Assembly: GCF_012933505.1 (NCBI RefSeq)
Contig: NZ_JABBNB010000011.1
Coordinates: 118,596-182,595 of the forward strand
Direction: 5' to 3'
Origin: Gordonia asplenii
GTDB taxonomy: Bacteria > Actinomycetota > Actinomycetes > Mycobacteriales > Mycobacteriaceae
Length of the DNA stretch: 64,000 nucleotides
The notes beneath the pieces were generated by a model that saw only the letters and a program-made list of their open reading frames with translations, ran no database searches and had not been told where the DNA came from. Shown piece after piece: positions 17,445-25,644 of the stretch. Position 1 is the first letter of the stretch; each line of letters opens with the position of its first letter. The position numbers and the translations under genes were made by a program.

Positions 17445-18350
17445 ATGGATACCCCCAAGGTCGATGCCCGAATGATCGTCGGGCTGCCTTTCCGCGTGGG
17501 CTTCGCCATCACCGGCGTGGCCCTGACCACTGTCGAATCAGCCATCTCCATCGCCCGCGTCACCGCCGACGGTGTACAGAACGAAGTCAACGACCTGCTC
17601 GGCGTCGAAGAGGACAACCTGTCGGCCGCGCGGACTCCGCTCGCTCTGTTGTCGCAGTTGTCCGAACTGCTCGGACCCGATCGGCCCGGCGGCCGGGTAC
17701 TCGCCAACGGCGGGCCGGTCGACCGGCTGTTGCGACCGGGCGGCGTGGTCGATCGGCTCACCGCCGACGACGGAATTCTGGAGAAGCTCACCGAGCCCGG
17801 CGGACTGCTCGACCAGATGACCGAGGACGGCGGCATCCTGGTGCGGCTGACCGCCAAGGGCGGCCCGCTCGACCGGCTGACCCGCACCGGCGGCGTCGTC
17901 GATCAATTCACCGAGAGCGAGGGCATCCTCGAACGCCTGACCTCCGAGAACGGGATCGTCGACAAACTCACCGCACCCGACGGCGTGTTGGAGAAGATCG
18001 CCGAGCAGGGCGGCATCATCGACCGGATGGCCGACGACGGCGGACTCCTCGATCAGTTGGTCGGCGAGAACGGCGCCATCGAACGGGCGATCGCACCCGG
18101 CGGCCCGCTCGACCGCGTCACCGAGCTGACCGAGACGATCAGCCTCCTGGCGCCCAGCCTCATCGCGATGCAGGAAACGGTGAAGGACCTGCGCGAGACT
18201 GTCGACCTGCTGACGGCGTCGGTTGCTCCGCTGGGCAACCTCGCCGATCGACTGCCCAAACGCCTCACGCGAGGCACCCCCACGCCCGGCAGCCGCAGCC
18301 TCAACGCGGGCGGAGCGGGGACCAGCCACACCGACTACACCGACGAATAG
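17445..18350 (+). CDS. Decapeptide-repeat protein of unknown function
   Basis: The 301-residue protein has an N-terminal segment with a hydrophobic amphipathic stretch (VGLPFRVGFAITGVALTTVESA), then 14 consecutive ten-residue repeats (residues 89-228) with consensus x-G-[ILV]-[ILV]-[DE]-[RK]-[LM]-[TA]-x-x. After them comes a helical segment (LIAMQETVKDLRETVDLLTA) and a Gly/Pro/Ser-rich tail. There is no clear signal peptide. The regular repeat suggests an elongated solenoid or filament-like rod; the N-terminal stretch may attach to membrane. I do not recognise the family. Its 3' end overlaps the convergent VOC gene by 16 nt. Confidence 0.8.
   Translation: MDTPKVDARMIVGLPFRVGFAITGVALTTVESAISIARVTADGVQNEVNDLLGVEEDNLSAARTPLALLSQLSELLGPDRPGGRVLANGGPVDRLLRPGGVVDRLTADDGILEKLTEPGGLLDQMTEDGGILVRLTAKGGPLDRLTRTGGVVDQFTESEGILERLTSENGIVDKLTAPDGVLEKIAEQGGIIDRMADDGGLLDQLVGENGAIERAIAPGGPLDRVTELTETISLLAPSLIAMQETVKDLRETVDLLTASVAPLGNLADRLPKRLTRGTPTPGSRSLNAGGAGTSHTDYTDE
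17709..18128 (+). repeat. Fourteen 30-bp coding repeats (decapeptides)
   Basis: Units begin GGPVDRLLRP, GGVVDRLTAD, DGILEKLTEP and GGLLDQMTED, and end GGPLDRVTEL. The period is exactly ten residues, with no insertion or deletion through 14 units. The amino acids vary between units, so the array is old and under selection rather than a recent slippage product. Confidence 0.85.
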
Positions 18351-18751
18351 GCTTCGGCGCGCGCCCTCGCGTCGTCGCTGACGGGTGCGAACAGGTTGAC
18401 GAGGTTGCCGTCGGGGTCGCGGATCAACAGCGATCGGTTGCCCCACGGCATCGTCGTGGGCTCCTGCACGACGTCGGGTGCGATGGAAAGTGTTGCCAGC
18501 CTGCGGTATTCGGCGTCGACGTCGTCGACGAGGAATTCCAGGATCACCGTGTGATTTGCTCGCGGGATCGCCGCACCCGCACTGAAGAGGTTCATCGTGT
18601 CGACGTGGCCGATCGCGAGTGTCGCTGTGCGAGTGGTTATTTCAGCGAAGACCGGTGCGGGTCGACTCGCGGGGGCGTCGAGTACCTGCTCGTAGAAGTC
18701 GGTCAGCGCGGTGACGTCGTCGGTGATGATGCGGGCCGAGGCGAACTGCAT
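18335..18751 (-). CDS. VOC (glyoxalase/bleomycin resistance) superfamily protein
   Basis: The 138-residue protein has the paired beta-alpha-beta-beta-beta layout of vicinal oxygen chelate proteins: an N-terminal TDDVTALTDFYEQVLD, a central FLVDDVDAEYRRL, and a C-terminal LLIRDPDGNLVNLFAP. The substrate cannot be deduced. It converges on the decapeptide-repeat gene with a 16-nt overlap of 3' ends. Confidence 0.85.
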   Translation of the reverse strand: MQFASARIITDDVTALTDFYEQVLDAPASRPAPVFAEITTRTATLAIGHVDTMNLFSAGAAIPRANHTVILEFLVDDVDAEYRRLATLSIAPDVVQEPTTMPWGNRSLLIRDPDGNLVNLFAPVSDDARARAEAYSSV

Positions 18752-18806
18752 GATGTTCCTTTCGCGGTGGACTTGTCGGACACCACGAGGTTACGAATCA
18801 TTCCGG

Positions 18807-19436
18807 TCAGTTTCGGTCCGCAGCAATCGCAGCGACGTCGTCGGTCTCCGCAGCCGGCGCCGGCGTGTTCAGCCGTTGTCCGGGATCGGGATGTTTCAGC
18901 TGAAGCAGCACCTGTATCTCTACCGGAGCACCGGCCAAGGCGTCGGCGAGCGCATCTGTCGCCCTCGAGCAGACTTTCGCCAGATCCGCATACGACCTCG
19001 TCGAATGAGCCTGGACGGTGAGGCGGATGATCTGGTGGCCCCGATCATTGATGGCGCGGCCCGAAGCCGCGAGGACCATCGGATCGCGGGCGAGGTCGTT
19101 GGCGGCCGCGGTGGCGAGAAGTCCGGGCGCAACGGTCAATTCTCCGTTGGGTGTGCTGGCCGGGAGCAACACGCGCTGCGCTTTCATCGGGCGGATCACC
19201 GTCACGAGCAACACCGCTGCGACGACGACGGCGAGCACCGCGATGCCCACGAGCACCGCCGTCCACCAGGTACCGTCGGCGAACCGTACGGCGGCGCCGG
19301 TGTCGATACGCTCGATCCAGTCGTCGACGGGATCGATCGTCAATCGCCACGCGAGCGCACCCACTCCGACGACGACCGCGCACACTCCGAGTACCAAGAC
19401 CACCAATCGGTGCACCGTGGCCGGCAGGTGATTCAT
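18807..19436 (-). CDS. AmaP-like alkaline-shock membrane anchor protein
   Basis: The 209-residue protein has two N-terminal membrane segments (LVVLVLGVCAVVVGVGALAW and WWTAVLVGIAVLAVVVAAVL), then a soluble domain. This layout and the operon context match AmaP, which in Staphylococcus anchors the Asp23 protein to the membrane. It is the last gene of a minus-strand operon of Asp23/Gls24-type genes. Its ATG overlaps the stop of the gene before it by 4 nt. Confidence 0.75.
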   Translation of the reverse strand: MNHLPATVHRLVVLVLGVCAVVVGVGALAWRLTIDPVDDWIERIDTGAAVRFADGTWWTAVLVGIAVLAVVVAAVLLVTVIRPMKAQRVLLPASTPNGELTVAPGLLATAAANDLARDPMVLAASGRAINDRGHQIIRLTVQAHSTRSYADLAKVCSRATDALADALAGAPVEIQVLLQLKHPDPGQRLNTPAPAAETDDVAAIAADRN

Positions 19437-20020
19437 GTGGACTCCTTCACGGTCTCCTCGCGCGGCCCGTCGGCGGACACCGTGGGCGTCGCGCGACGCC
19501 TGACTCGCACCGACACTCGCTGCTGGGTACCCGCTTGTGCCAGTTCGGCTTTCACGGCTCGCTCGACCGCGATGACGTCCACCGGGCCGCCGGATCCCAC
19601 CGTCACCCGTACCTTCCGCCTGCCCACCACGGTCGACGCCGTCGCGACGCCCGGCTGGGTGCGGGCGACGCTGCTGCAGCGTCGAGCGATGTCGGCGGGG
19701 CGCGTCCACAGTCCCGCGGCGGCGGGAACGGCGTCGTACTCCTTTCGCCGCGGCCGTATCGACAACCACACCATGGCGAGCCCGACGACGATCAAGCCGA
19801 TCGCGGCCGGCCACATCCAGGCCTGCCAGGTCAGTCGGTCGGTCCATCGCGGCACCGTCCTGAGCCACTCCGATCCGGTGACCCATCCGGCCCGAACCGT
19901 CAAGTCGCGCAGCGCGATCGCCGCCACGCCGAGCAGGCCCAACCCGATCAGCGCACCGGCGAGAATGGCCGACGGGTTTGCCGCGGGCGCACGTCGGTTC
20001 CCCGTCCCGTGATCGTTCAT
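19433..20020 (-). CDS. DUF6286-like membrane protein of the Asp23 operon
   Basis: The 195-residue protein carries two membrane segments (AGALIGLGLLGVAAIALRDL and WPAAIGLIVVGLAMVWLSI) and a C-terminal soluble region with RKVRVTVGSGGPVDVIAVERA. It resembles the DUF6286 proteins found in actinobacterial Asp23/Gls24 clusters. It overlaps its neighbours by 4 nt on both sides (start at 20020, stop at 19433). No enzymatic motif is visible. A role in assembling an envelope-associated complex is inferred from context. Confidence 0.7.
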   Translation of the reverse strand: MNDHGTGNRRAPAANPSAILAGALIGLGLLGVAAIALRDLTVRAGWVTGSEWLRTVPRWTDRLTWQAWMWPAAIGLIVVGLAMVWLSIRPRRKEYDAVPAAAGLWTRPADIARRCSSVARTQPGVATASTVVGRRKVRVTVGSGGPVDVIAVERAVKAELAQAGTQQRVSVRVRRRATPTVSADGPREETVKEST

Positions 20021-20478
20021 GAGCCGATCGCCTCAACCTCGTCGACGCTGTCGCCGACCGGCGGCAAGTCGATGAATCCGGCCCGGCGCCGCACCGGCCT
20101 GGGACGCGTGCTCGTCGACGCGGATTCCTTCGCAGACCCTGAAACCAGTTGCGCTACATCGACATCCACTCGCTCCGGACGACTACCGGTGAACCGCAGG
20201 ACGTCGTCGGACACTACGTCGCGCACCATCGCACACACGTCGTTCACCCTCGTCGGCCAGCGCAGCGCGACCGTCAGGGTGATCGCGGCGCCGTCCTCGC
20301 GCGCCATCGCGTGCGGCAGACTTCGAAACAGCGCGGCGCTGGTTGCCGTCTGGTCGTCGAACGCGGCGGTCAGTCCGGTCGACTGCGCCACCACGTCGTC
20401 GACCGACAGCGCGGCGTGCTGCGCCAACCGTTCGTAGACCCGGCGCCGGATCGTCAGAGTTCCGCGATCGTCAGCCAC
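20017..20478 (-). CDS. Asp23/Gls24-operon cytosolic protein
   Basis: The 153-residue product starts with GTG at 20478, inside the 3' end of the preceding 59-codon membrane gene. The N-terminus TIRRRVYERLAQHAAL and the middle GAAITLTVALRWPTRVNDV, followed by a helix, look like a diverged Asp23-type alpha/beta domain. The C-terminus is low-complexity. It is unknown beyond its operon context. Confidence 0.65.
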   Translation of the reverse strand: MADDRGTLTIRRRVYERLAQHAALSVDDVVAQSTGLTAAFDDQTATSAALFRSLPHAMAREDGAAITLTVALRWPTRVNDVCAMVRDVVSDDVLRFTGSRPERVDVDVAQLVSGSAKESASTSTRPRPVRRRAGFIDLPPVGDSVDEVEAIGS

Positions 20479-20650
20479 GATTGCGGCTCCGCAGCAACGC
20501 CGTCAGGTCGATGACCCCGTCGCGACTGAGTCCGATCACGAGTCCGATGCCGCCGAGGAGTAGTGCGAGTACCAAACCGCCGAACCCTCCCGTCGCCGTC
20601 GCAACCGCGATCAACAGGCCGGCCAATAGTCCCAATGCTGCGTTGTTCAT
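20471..20650 (-). CDS. Small membrane protein of the Asp23 operon (59 aa)
   Basis: The product is 59 residues, starting at ATG 20650 and ending with TGA at 20473-20471. It begins MNNAALGLLAGLLIAVATAT and holds two back-to-back hydrophobic segments (the second around LVLALLLGGIGLVIG), then a short DGVIDLTALLRSRNRG tail. Firmicute Asp23 operons also contain a roughly 60-residue membrane protein (DUF2273), and this looks like its actinobacterial equivalent. The stop overlaps the start of the next gene, which supports that it is translated. Confidence 0.8.
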   Translation of the reverse strand: MNNAALGLLAGLLIAVATATGGFGGLVLALLLGGIGLVIGLSRDGVIDLTALLRSRNRG

Positions 20651-20665
20651 CCGAATTCCTGCTTT

Positions 20666-21022
20666 CTAATCGCGTCCGGTCGCGACGATATCCTCGACGG
20701 TGACGGTGATGGGCACGCCGGCAATCTCCTGTGCAACTGCGCGGACGTTCTCCGCGGTAGCGAGCAGATCGAGGCTGCGCGCGAGTTCGTCGGTCGCCGG
20801 CCAGGCCACCACGATGTGCACCTCGCCGCTCTCGTCGTCCAGCGAGACCCCGGTGACCCGTCGCCCGGGCAGGTACGTCGCGACCTCGCCGAACCGCCCG
20901 CCGTCGAGTCTGACTACGCCCAGCACCGACAACACCGCGTGGGCGATGCGCTCGGCCCGTTCCGCCGAATCCATCTCGCGAGCCACGTCGTCGGGCGCCA
21001 CGTCTTCGGGGGGCACCGTCAC
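20666..21022 (-). CDS. Diverged Asp23/Gls24-type protein
   Basis: The 118-residue protein has an alternating strand and helix pattern like Asp23: ERIAHAVLSVLGVVRLDGG at the start, then GEVHIVVAWPATDELARSLDLL, and PITVTVEDIVATGR at the end. Its start overlaps the stop of the canonical Asp23 gene by 4 nt. It is shorter than the canonical member and may form a heteromer with it. Confidence 0.75.
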   Translation of the reverse strand: MTVPPEDVAPDDVAREMDSAERAERIAHAVLSVLGVVRLDGGRFGEVATYLPGRRVTGVSLDDESGEVHIVVAWPATDELARSLDLLATAENVRAVAQEIAGVPITVTVEDIVATGRD

Positions 21023-21459
21023 TGCACTCGCGGTTGTGCCGGCGCGGAGTCGTCCTCGTCGCCGAAGTTGATGTCGTGGATGGTGACATTCACCTCCGTC
21101 ACCGAGAGCCCGGTCATCTGCTCGATCGCGGAAATCACGTTTCGCCGGATGGCGGCCGCGAGTTGGTGCAGAGCCACCCCGTAGTCGGCGACGATGGCCA
21201 CCTCGACGATGGCTTCACGTTCGCCGACCTCGACGCTGATGCCCTGCGCGGTGCTCGTCGAGGTTCCCGGGAGGACCTCGCGGACCTTGCCGACGACCCG
21301 CTCGGCGCTGCCGCCGAGGTCGTACACCCCGTCGATCTCGCGGGTGGCGATGCCGGCGATCTTAGCGACCACCACATCGGCGATGGAGGTGCGTCCGCGA
21401 TCACCGACGAGCGGCGACTGACCCTTCGCGGCGGATGACGTTTCAACGGCTTGCGACAT
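21019..21459 (-). CDS. Asp23/Gls24 family envelope stress response protein
   Basis: The 146-residue protein is the canonical Asp23/Gls24 member of the operon. It has TSIADVVVAKIAGIATREIDGV (IAxxVVxxIAgxaaxeVeGV consensus), GISVEVGEREAIVEVAIVADYG, and the closing pattern IEQMTGLSVTEVNVTIHDI. I chose the ATG at 21459, which follows GGGAG at good spacing; an in-frame upstream start exists at 21498. In Firmicutes such proteins form a membrane-anchored layer induced by alkaline or envelope stress. It is the first gene of the operon and is divergent from the sigma-factor gene. Confidence 0.9.
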   Translation of the reverse strand: MSQAVETSSAAKGQSPLVGDRGRTSIADVVVAKIAGIATREIDGVYDLGGSAERVVGKVREVLPGTSTSTAQGISVEVGEREAIVEVAIVADYGVALHQLAAAIRRNVISAIEQMTGLSVTEVNVTIHDINFGDEDDSAPAQPRVQ

Positions 21460-21536
21460 TGCGATCTCCCTGCTCTTCAACTGTGGCGCCGATGCCATCT
21501 GCGTTTCCGCATCGGCGTGCTATATGGTCAGTCGCA

Positions 21537-22229
21537 GTGGAGCACGAAACTGCACGATTCAATTCAAGTGATCTAGATCACGCCAATTCCAGTGATCTCG
21601 ATCACTGCCCCAGTTTCGCCTTCGACGAGTTGTCCGACGACGAGTTGGCGGGGGCCGCCGCGGCAGGTGATCGCGCAGCCTTCGACGTTCTGATCACCCG
21701 CTTGACACCGGTACTGTTGCGCTATCTGCGGCGGATGGTGGCCGATCCCCACGTCGCCGAGGATCTTGCCCAGGAGACGCTGCTGCACACCTGGAAAGGA
21801 TTGCCGGACTTCGCTTTCCGGAGTTCGTTTCGCACGTGGATGTTCTCCATCGGACATCGCAAGGCGGTGGATCACTACCGTCGCCGACGCGATGTGCCGA
21901 CCGAGACCGACGACTTCGCCGCGCTGGCTTCGGCGGATCCGGAGCCCGCCGACGCGGTGGAGCACACGTCGCTGCGCGAAGCCCTGACCTTCGAATTGTC
22001 GAGGCTGAGTCCGGCGGCGCGGGCATGCTGGTGGCTGCGTGAGGTGGAAGGGCTGTCCCATGACGAGATCGCGGGTGTCCTGCGGCTGTCCCCGGGATCG
22101 GTTCGCGGCCATCTGCAACGCAGCCGCAAGCAGTTGGCCGACCGGCTGGCCATGTGGCGGCCCGACTATGTGTCACAATCCCAGCGGAACCACCCGCACG
22201 ATCAGACATCGGGAGGTGAATCACGATGA
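21537..22229 (+). CDS. ECF-type RNA polymerase sigma factor
   Basis: The 230-residue protein has sigma region 2 (ELAGAAAAGDRAAFDVLITR ... DLAQETLLHTWKGLPDF ... FRTWMFSIGHRKAVDHYRRR) and region 4 (LSHDEIAGVLRLSPGSVRGHL). GTG 21537 is chosen as start, but no strong ribosome site precedes it. A TTG near 21631 (LSDDELAGAAAAGD) would give a more typical N-terminus and leave two palindromes in the leader. With the GTG start the first 20 residues contain a duplication (NSSDLDHANSSDLDH). It is divergent from the Asp23 operon and coupled by ATGA overlap to the next gene. Confidence 0.88.
   Translation: MEHETARFNSSDLDHANSSDLDHCPSFAFDELSDDELAGAAAAGDRAAFDVLITRLTPVLLRYLRRMVADPHVAEDLAQETLLHTWKGLPDFAFRSSFRTWMFSIGHRKAVDHYRRRRDVPTETDDFAALASADPEPADAVEHTSLREALTFELSRLSPAARACWWLREVEGLSHDEIAGVLRLSPGSVRGHLQRSRKQLADRLAMWRPDYVSQSQRNHPHDQTSGGESR
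21568..21606. promoter_or_regulatory. Two GTGATC-type palindromes at the 5' end of the sigma gene
   Basis: Site 1 is GTGATCTAGATCAC (21568-21581), a perfect palindrome. Site 2 is AGTGATCTCGATCACT (21591-21606), symmetric apart from its central two bases. The centres are 24 bp apart. Both are preceded by an AATTC. They lie 109-148 nt from the asp23 start and within or before the sigma coding region, depending on its true start. Confidence 0.65.
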
Positions 22230-22684
22230 CCCTGCAGTTCGACGACGCCGACGCGACCGACGGCTGGCTGATCGCCGCGGCGCGTGATCTCGACCCGCCG
22301 TCCGGTGAGGTCGAACGGTTGATCGCGTCGATCACCACGACGGTGACCAGAGCGGTCCGTCCGGCGCACACACTGAACACCGACGTCGACGGGGTCAAGA
22401 TGTCCGACCGGGTCGTCAAAGCGTTGCTCGCCACCGCGATCCGCGCGGCGATCGGCAGGCTCGTGGTGTATGCGCAGTTGGTCGACGACGCCGGGCAGGT
22501 GACCGCCGTACGAATCGGCTTGGTGGCGCGCTATCGCGACGACCTGCAGGAGATGTCCGACCGCGCGCGCGACGCGGTCCGCGATGTGCTGGCGGCAACG
22601 CTGGGCGAACACACGTCGTCGGCGGCCGCCGCCGACATCCATGTGCGATGGCAGGACGTGTACAGCCGCGACTGGCTCAACTGA
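22226..22684 (+). CDS. Asp23-like protein coupled to the sigma factor
   Basis: The 152-residue protein starts at ATG 22226, overlapping the sigma stop codon (ATGA). Its second half (VRIGLVARYRDDLQEMSDRA ... AADIHVRWQDVY) follows the Asp23/Gls24 strand-helix-strand pattern. The first half, DGWLIAAARDLDPPSGEVER, is unlike the canonical member. Coupling to a sigma factor raises the possibility of an anti-sigma or sensor role, which is inference. It converges with the acyltransferase gene, overlapping by 8 nt. Confidence 0.65.
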   Translation: MTLQFDDADATDGWLIAAARDLDPPSGEVERLIASITTTVTRAVRPAHTLNTDVDGVKMSDRVVKALLATAIRAAIGRLVVYAQLVDDAGQVTAVRIGLVARYRDDLQEMSDRARDAVRDVLAATLGEHTSSAAAADIHVRWQDVYSRDWLN

Positions 22685-23957
22685 GCTCCCGCCGCAGGTG
22701 CGCGACGTACGCGTCGACGTCGGACACCACCGATCTGCTGGTCGTCACCGAGATCGCCACCGACGATCCGATGCCGTGGACGCCGTGCGTCATTCCCTGC
22801 ATCGACGAGAGCGCCGGGAATCCGGTCGTGAAACGCACGCGCCCACCCCCGAGCACGAGGTCGGCACCACCGCGGTTCACCGACGACACCACGGTGTGGC
22901 CGGTCACCGTTCCCGTCCGTGCCGTCGCATCGAAAAATGATGTGCCCCAACGCATCAGAACGGCCGGCGTCGACGCCGCCGCGTGTCTCGACGCGACTGC
23001 GCCGGGCGAGCCGTCGCGACGTCGCGCATCGTCGATGGATGCGGCGACGGCCGCCGCGCGGAGTGCGGGGTCGGCGATGCCGGGATGGGTGTCGACCGCC
23101 GCGGTGAAGAAGTTGTTGCGTGTGCCTGGGTTCGGATCGCGGGAGATGGTCAGCTCGACGACCAAAGGGTCGTCCGCGCCGACGATGCCCGCACCGACCA
23201 GGGCACGGCCGATCACCACGATCGCCCCGGCCGTAACGCTGTGTCCGCCGATGCGTAGCGCTGCGGCGTCGACGACCACCACTCGCAGCAAACGGTCGAC
23301 GCCGGGGGCGGTGTTGAGCGGTCCCGGCGCGGCCGGAGCGGGCCCGGGACCGTCGAGTGCGGTGAGTCGGTACGCCCGACGACCGCGGACGACGATGCCG
23401 CCGAGTTGGCCGGGAACTCGCAGCAGCCCGGTGGCCGCGGCGGTCATCGATTCCTCGCGGCGTCCTCGGATGTTCGACGCCGCCGGCAGATCGTCGATGC
23501 CGAAGAGCTCGCGGGCGATCGCCGCCGAGCGCCGACCGTCGGCGAGCGCGTGCGAGATCTGAAGTACCGCAACCGAACACGGTCCGCGGTCGTCGGGCGC
23601 ACCGAGGATGTGGGGATACAGATGAATCCGCCACGCCTGCACTCGAGCGTCGACCTGATCGGCGATGAGGCCGGCGACGTCGTCGAGACACGCCCGCCAG
23701 TCCGATATCCCGCCACGCACGACGATTTGGTCGCGCCGCGCCCGCACCCGCTTCCAGTACGGATAGTCGAGTGCCGCGAACGTCTCGCGCACAACGAGAT
23801 TCAGATCGCCGATGCGGGCAGCCCGGTCGAGGAGATGATCGACCACGGCGTCGACGTCGGAGCCTACCGGGCTGAAGGCGTACAGCAGAAACTGGTCGCT
23901 GCGCGTCTTCGGCGCCAGCCAGAACGCCCGGGCGTCGTCGGGATGCAAGCGTGACAC
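22677..23957 (-). CDS. WS/DGAT-like acyltransferase domain protein
   Basis: The 426-residue protein resembles the wax ester synthase/diacylglycerol acyltransferase (condensation-like) family of actinobacteria. The HHxxxDG active-site motif appears as SHALADG (near residue 137), so the second His, Asp and Gly are kept while the first His is Ser. A later TVVSSVNRGG matches the region where the family has a VxSNVxG motif. It begins MSRLHPDDARAFWLAPKTRSD, close to the family's M-x-x-L-S-P-x-D-A-x-F-W opening. Triacylglycerol or wax ester synthesis is possible, but the substrate is unknown. Confidence 0.75.
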   Translation of the reverse strand: MSRLHPDDARAFWLAPKTRSDQFLLYAFSPVGSDVDAVVDHLLDRAARIGDLNLVVRETFAALDYPYWKRVRARRDQIVVRGGISDWRACLDDVAGLIADQVDARVQAWRIHLYPHILGAPDDRGPCSVAVLQISHALADGRRSAAIARELFGIDDLPAASNIRGRREESMTAAATGLLRVPGQLGGIVVRGRRAYRLTALDGPGPAPAAPGPLNTAPGVDRLLRVVVVDAAALRIGGHSVTAGAIVVIGRALVGAGIVGADDPLVVELTISRDPNPGTRNNFFTAAVDTHPGIADPALRAAAVAASIDDARRRDGSPGAVASRHAAASTPAVLMRWGTSFFDATARTGTVTGHTVVSSVNRGGADLVLGGGRVRFTTGFPALSSMQGMTHGVHGIGSSVAISVTTSRSVVSDVDAYVAHLRRELS

Positions 23958-23991
23958 GAAGACACGATAGCCGCCGCGGACGCCCGCGAGA

Positions 23992-25188
23992 CTACCGTGC
24001 GCCCGCGCTCCACGCGTAGGGCAGCTCCGCGCCGTTGAGGATTCGGTTGCCCACCGACTGCAGCTTGTAAATCAGCGGGTTGTGCACCGAAATGGTGCGG
24101 GCGTTGCGCCAGTGACGGTCGAGGCGTAGCCGCTCGGAGGTGATCGACGCGCCGCCGACCTCGAACAGATGCGTGGTCGCATCGAGCACAGCGGGGATCA
24201 CCGCGGCCTGCGCCCGCGCGACGTCGAACTCGGCGGCGTCGAGCAGGTCCGGGTCACTCGCGCCCTGATCGAGGACCGCATCGAGGGTGTCCGCGACGTC
24301 GAGGACCGCGGCGCGAGCGCTGAACGCGGCCGACGACAGTCGGCCGATCACCTGCTGCACCAACGGATCTTCACGCGGGAGGTCGGCGACGGCGTGAGTG
24401 TAGGTACGGGTTCGCTCGCGTACCCATGCGGCCGTGTCGTCGGTGGCGCGCTGCGCGATACCGGCCAGCACCGCGAGCTGCACCAGCTGCAGATATGACG
24501 TCCCGTATGTCCGGCCCGCGACACCGTAACCGGGGCCGAGCAACCGGTCCCCCGCCACCTTGACCTCGGTGAATTCTGTTGTGCCGCTGGCCGTCAGCCG
24601 CTGACCGAAGCCGTCCCAGTCGTCGTGCTGGACGACGCCGGGTGCGTCGGCGTCGACGAGAACGCCCACCCGCTCGCCGTCGCGGTCACCGGCAATCAGA
24701 ATGTAGTCGGAATAGAGGCTGCCGGTGCTGTAGTACTTGGTGCCGTTGACGACGAGCGCGTCGTCGGGGCCGGTGACGGTGGTGCGGTATCGATCGACTG
24801 CTCCGACGCCGGGTTCGGTGATGGCGTTACCCACCAGCTTGCCCTCGGCCACCGCGGTGAGCCAGGTGGCCCGTGCCTGCTCGTCGGTCGACAACAGTTG
24901 GTCCTCGACGAACGACCAATGCACCCGAAGTGCCTGCGGCAGATTGGATTCCGCTGCGGCGAGCTTGATGAGCTGACGGAACAGCTGACGGACCGTCGCG
25001 CCGTATCCGCCGAACTCGACTGGTACGCGCAGCGCCCCGAACTTGGCATCGCGCAACCAGCCGACCTCGTCGTAGGCGAGGCGACGATCCACCTCGCGCG
25101 CGACGGCGCCGTCGGCGATACGCGCATAGATTGGGTCGAAGATCTCGTCGAGCTGGACGTCGGTGTAGCCGGCGGTCGAGGTGGTCAT
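23992..25188 (-). CDS. DszC/SfnB-like acyl-CoA dehydrogenase-fold flavin monooxygenase
   Basis: The 398-residue protein has the acyl-CoA dehydrogenase fold. Visible blocks are VPVEFGGYGATVRQLFRQL, GNAITEPGVGAVDRYRTTV (flavin region) and the C-terminal LRLDRHWRNARTISVHNP, which is characteristic of the DszC/SfnB group that uses FMNH2 and O2 to oxygenate sulfur or related compounds. The usual catalytic base of true acyl-CoA dehydrogenases is not evident. The substrate is unknown. It would need a separate flavin reductase, which is not seen in the window. No operon partner is close. Confidence 0.82.
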   Translation of the reverse strand: MTTSTAGYTDVQLDEIFDPIYARIADGAVAREVDRRLAYDEVGWLRDAKFGALRVPVEFGGYGATVRQLFRQLIKLAAAESNLPQALRVHWSFVEDQLLSTDEQARATWLTAVAEGKLVGNAITEPGVGAVDRYRTTVTGPDDALVVNGTKYYSTGSLYSDYILIAGDRDGERVGVLVDADAPGVVQHDDWDGFGQRLTASGTTEFTEVKVAGDRLLGPGYGVAGRTYGTSYLQLVQLAVLAGIAQRATDDTAAWVRERTRTYTHAVADLPREDPLVQQVIGRLSSAAFSARAAVLDVADTLDAVLDQGASDPDLLDAAEFDVARAQAAVIPAVLDATTHLFEVGGASITSERLRLDRHWRNARTISVHNPLIYKLQSVGNRILNGAELPYAWSAGAR

Positions 25189-25341
25189 CGTCAGTCGCTT
25201 TCATCACGGGAACGGATCGGCGACCAGTCTGTCCCGCACGGCGCCCAGCCGACCACAGTTGCGCTCGGCGTGAATCGAAACCCGACGCACGACAAAGCCG
25301 ACGGCGACCGCTGTACGGATGAGGCGGCTCGTTCGCGACGC

Positions 25342-25644
25342 CTAGGCGGCGTTGGTCTTGTTGGGAAGGTAGGGGTCGTGGTCGGCGATGAGGCGTTCGA
25401 CGCGGGCTTCGTCGAGTCGGGCCATCACCGCGGCCTGTTCCTGGCGGTCGCGAACCACTTTGGCGAGGGTGAAGGTACTCGAGGTGAGGAACAGCATCGT
25501 GATCCCGATGAAGCCTCGCTGCCAGGGATCCATTGGCAGGTACAACATTCCGATGACTGCGGCGGCCAGGCTCGCGCCGAAGGCGATAACCGACTGGAGG
25601 AAGAAAGCGGCCGTGTTCGACTGGGGAATCGTTCGGGTATCCAT
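25342..25644 (-). CDS. YiaA/YiaB family inner membrane protein
   Basis: The 100-residue protein has two membrane segments (FFLQSVIAFGASLAAAVIGML and GFIGITMLFLTSSTFTLAKVV) joined by PMDPWQRG, and then a polar tail with RDRQEQ. This matches the YiaA/YiaB domain. The start may instead be the ATG at 25656, which adds MLLP. Function unknown. Confidence 0.75.
   Translation of the reverse strand: MDTRTIPQSNTAAFFLQSVIAFGASLAAAVIGMLYLPMDPWQRGFIGITMLFLTSSTFTLAKVVRDRQEQAAVMARLDEARVERLIADHDPYLPNKTNAA

Noticed and set aside
22226..22684. Treating the sigma-coupled protein as a classical zinc anti-sigma factor
   Set aside because: It has no HxxxCxxC motif and no membrane segment. Its second half looks like Asp23/Gls24.
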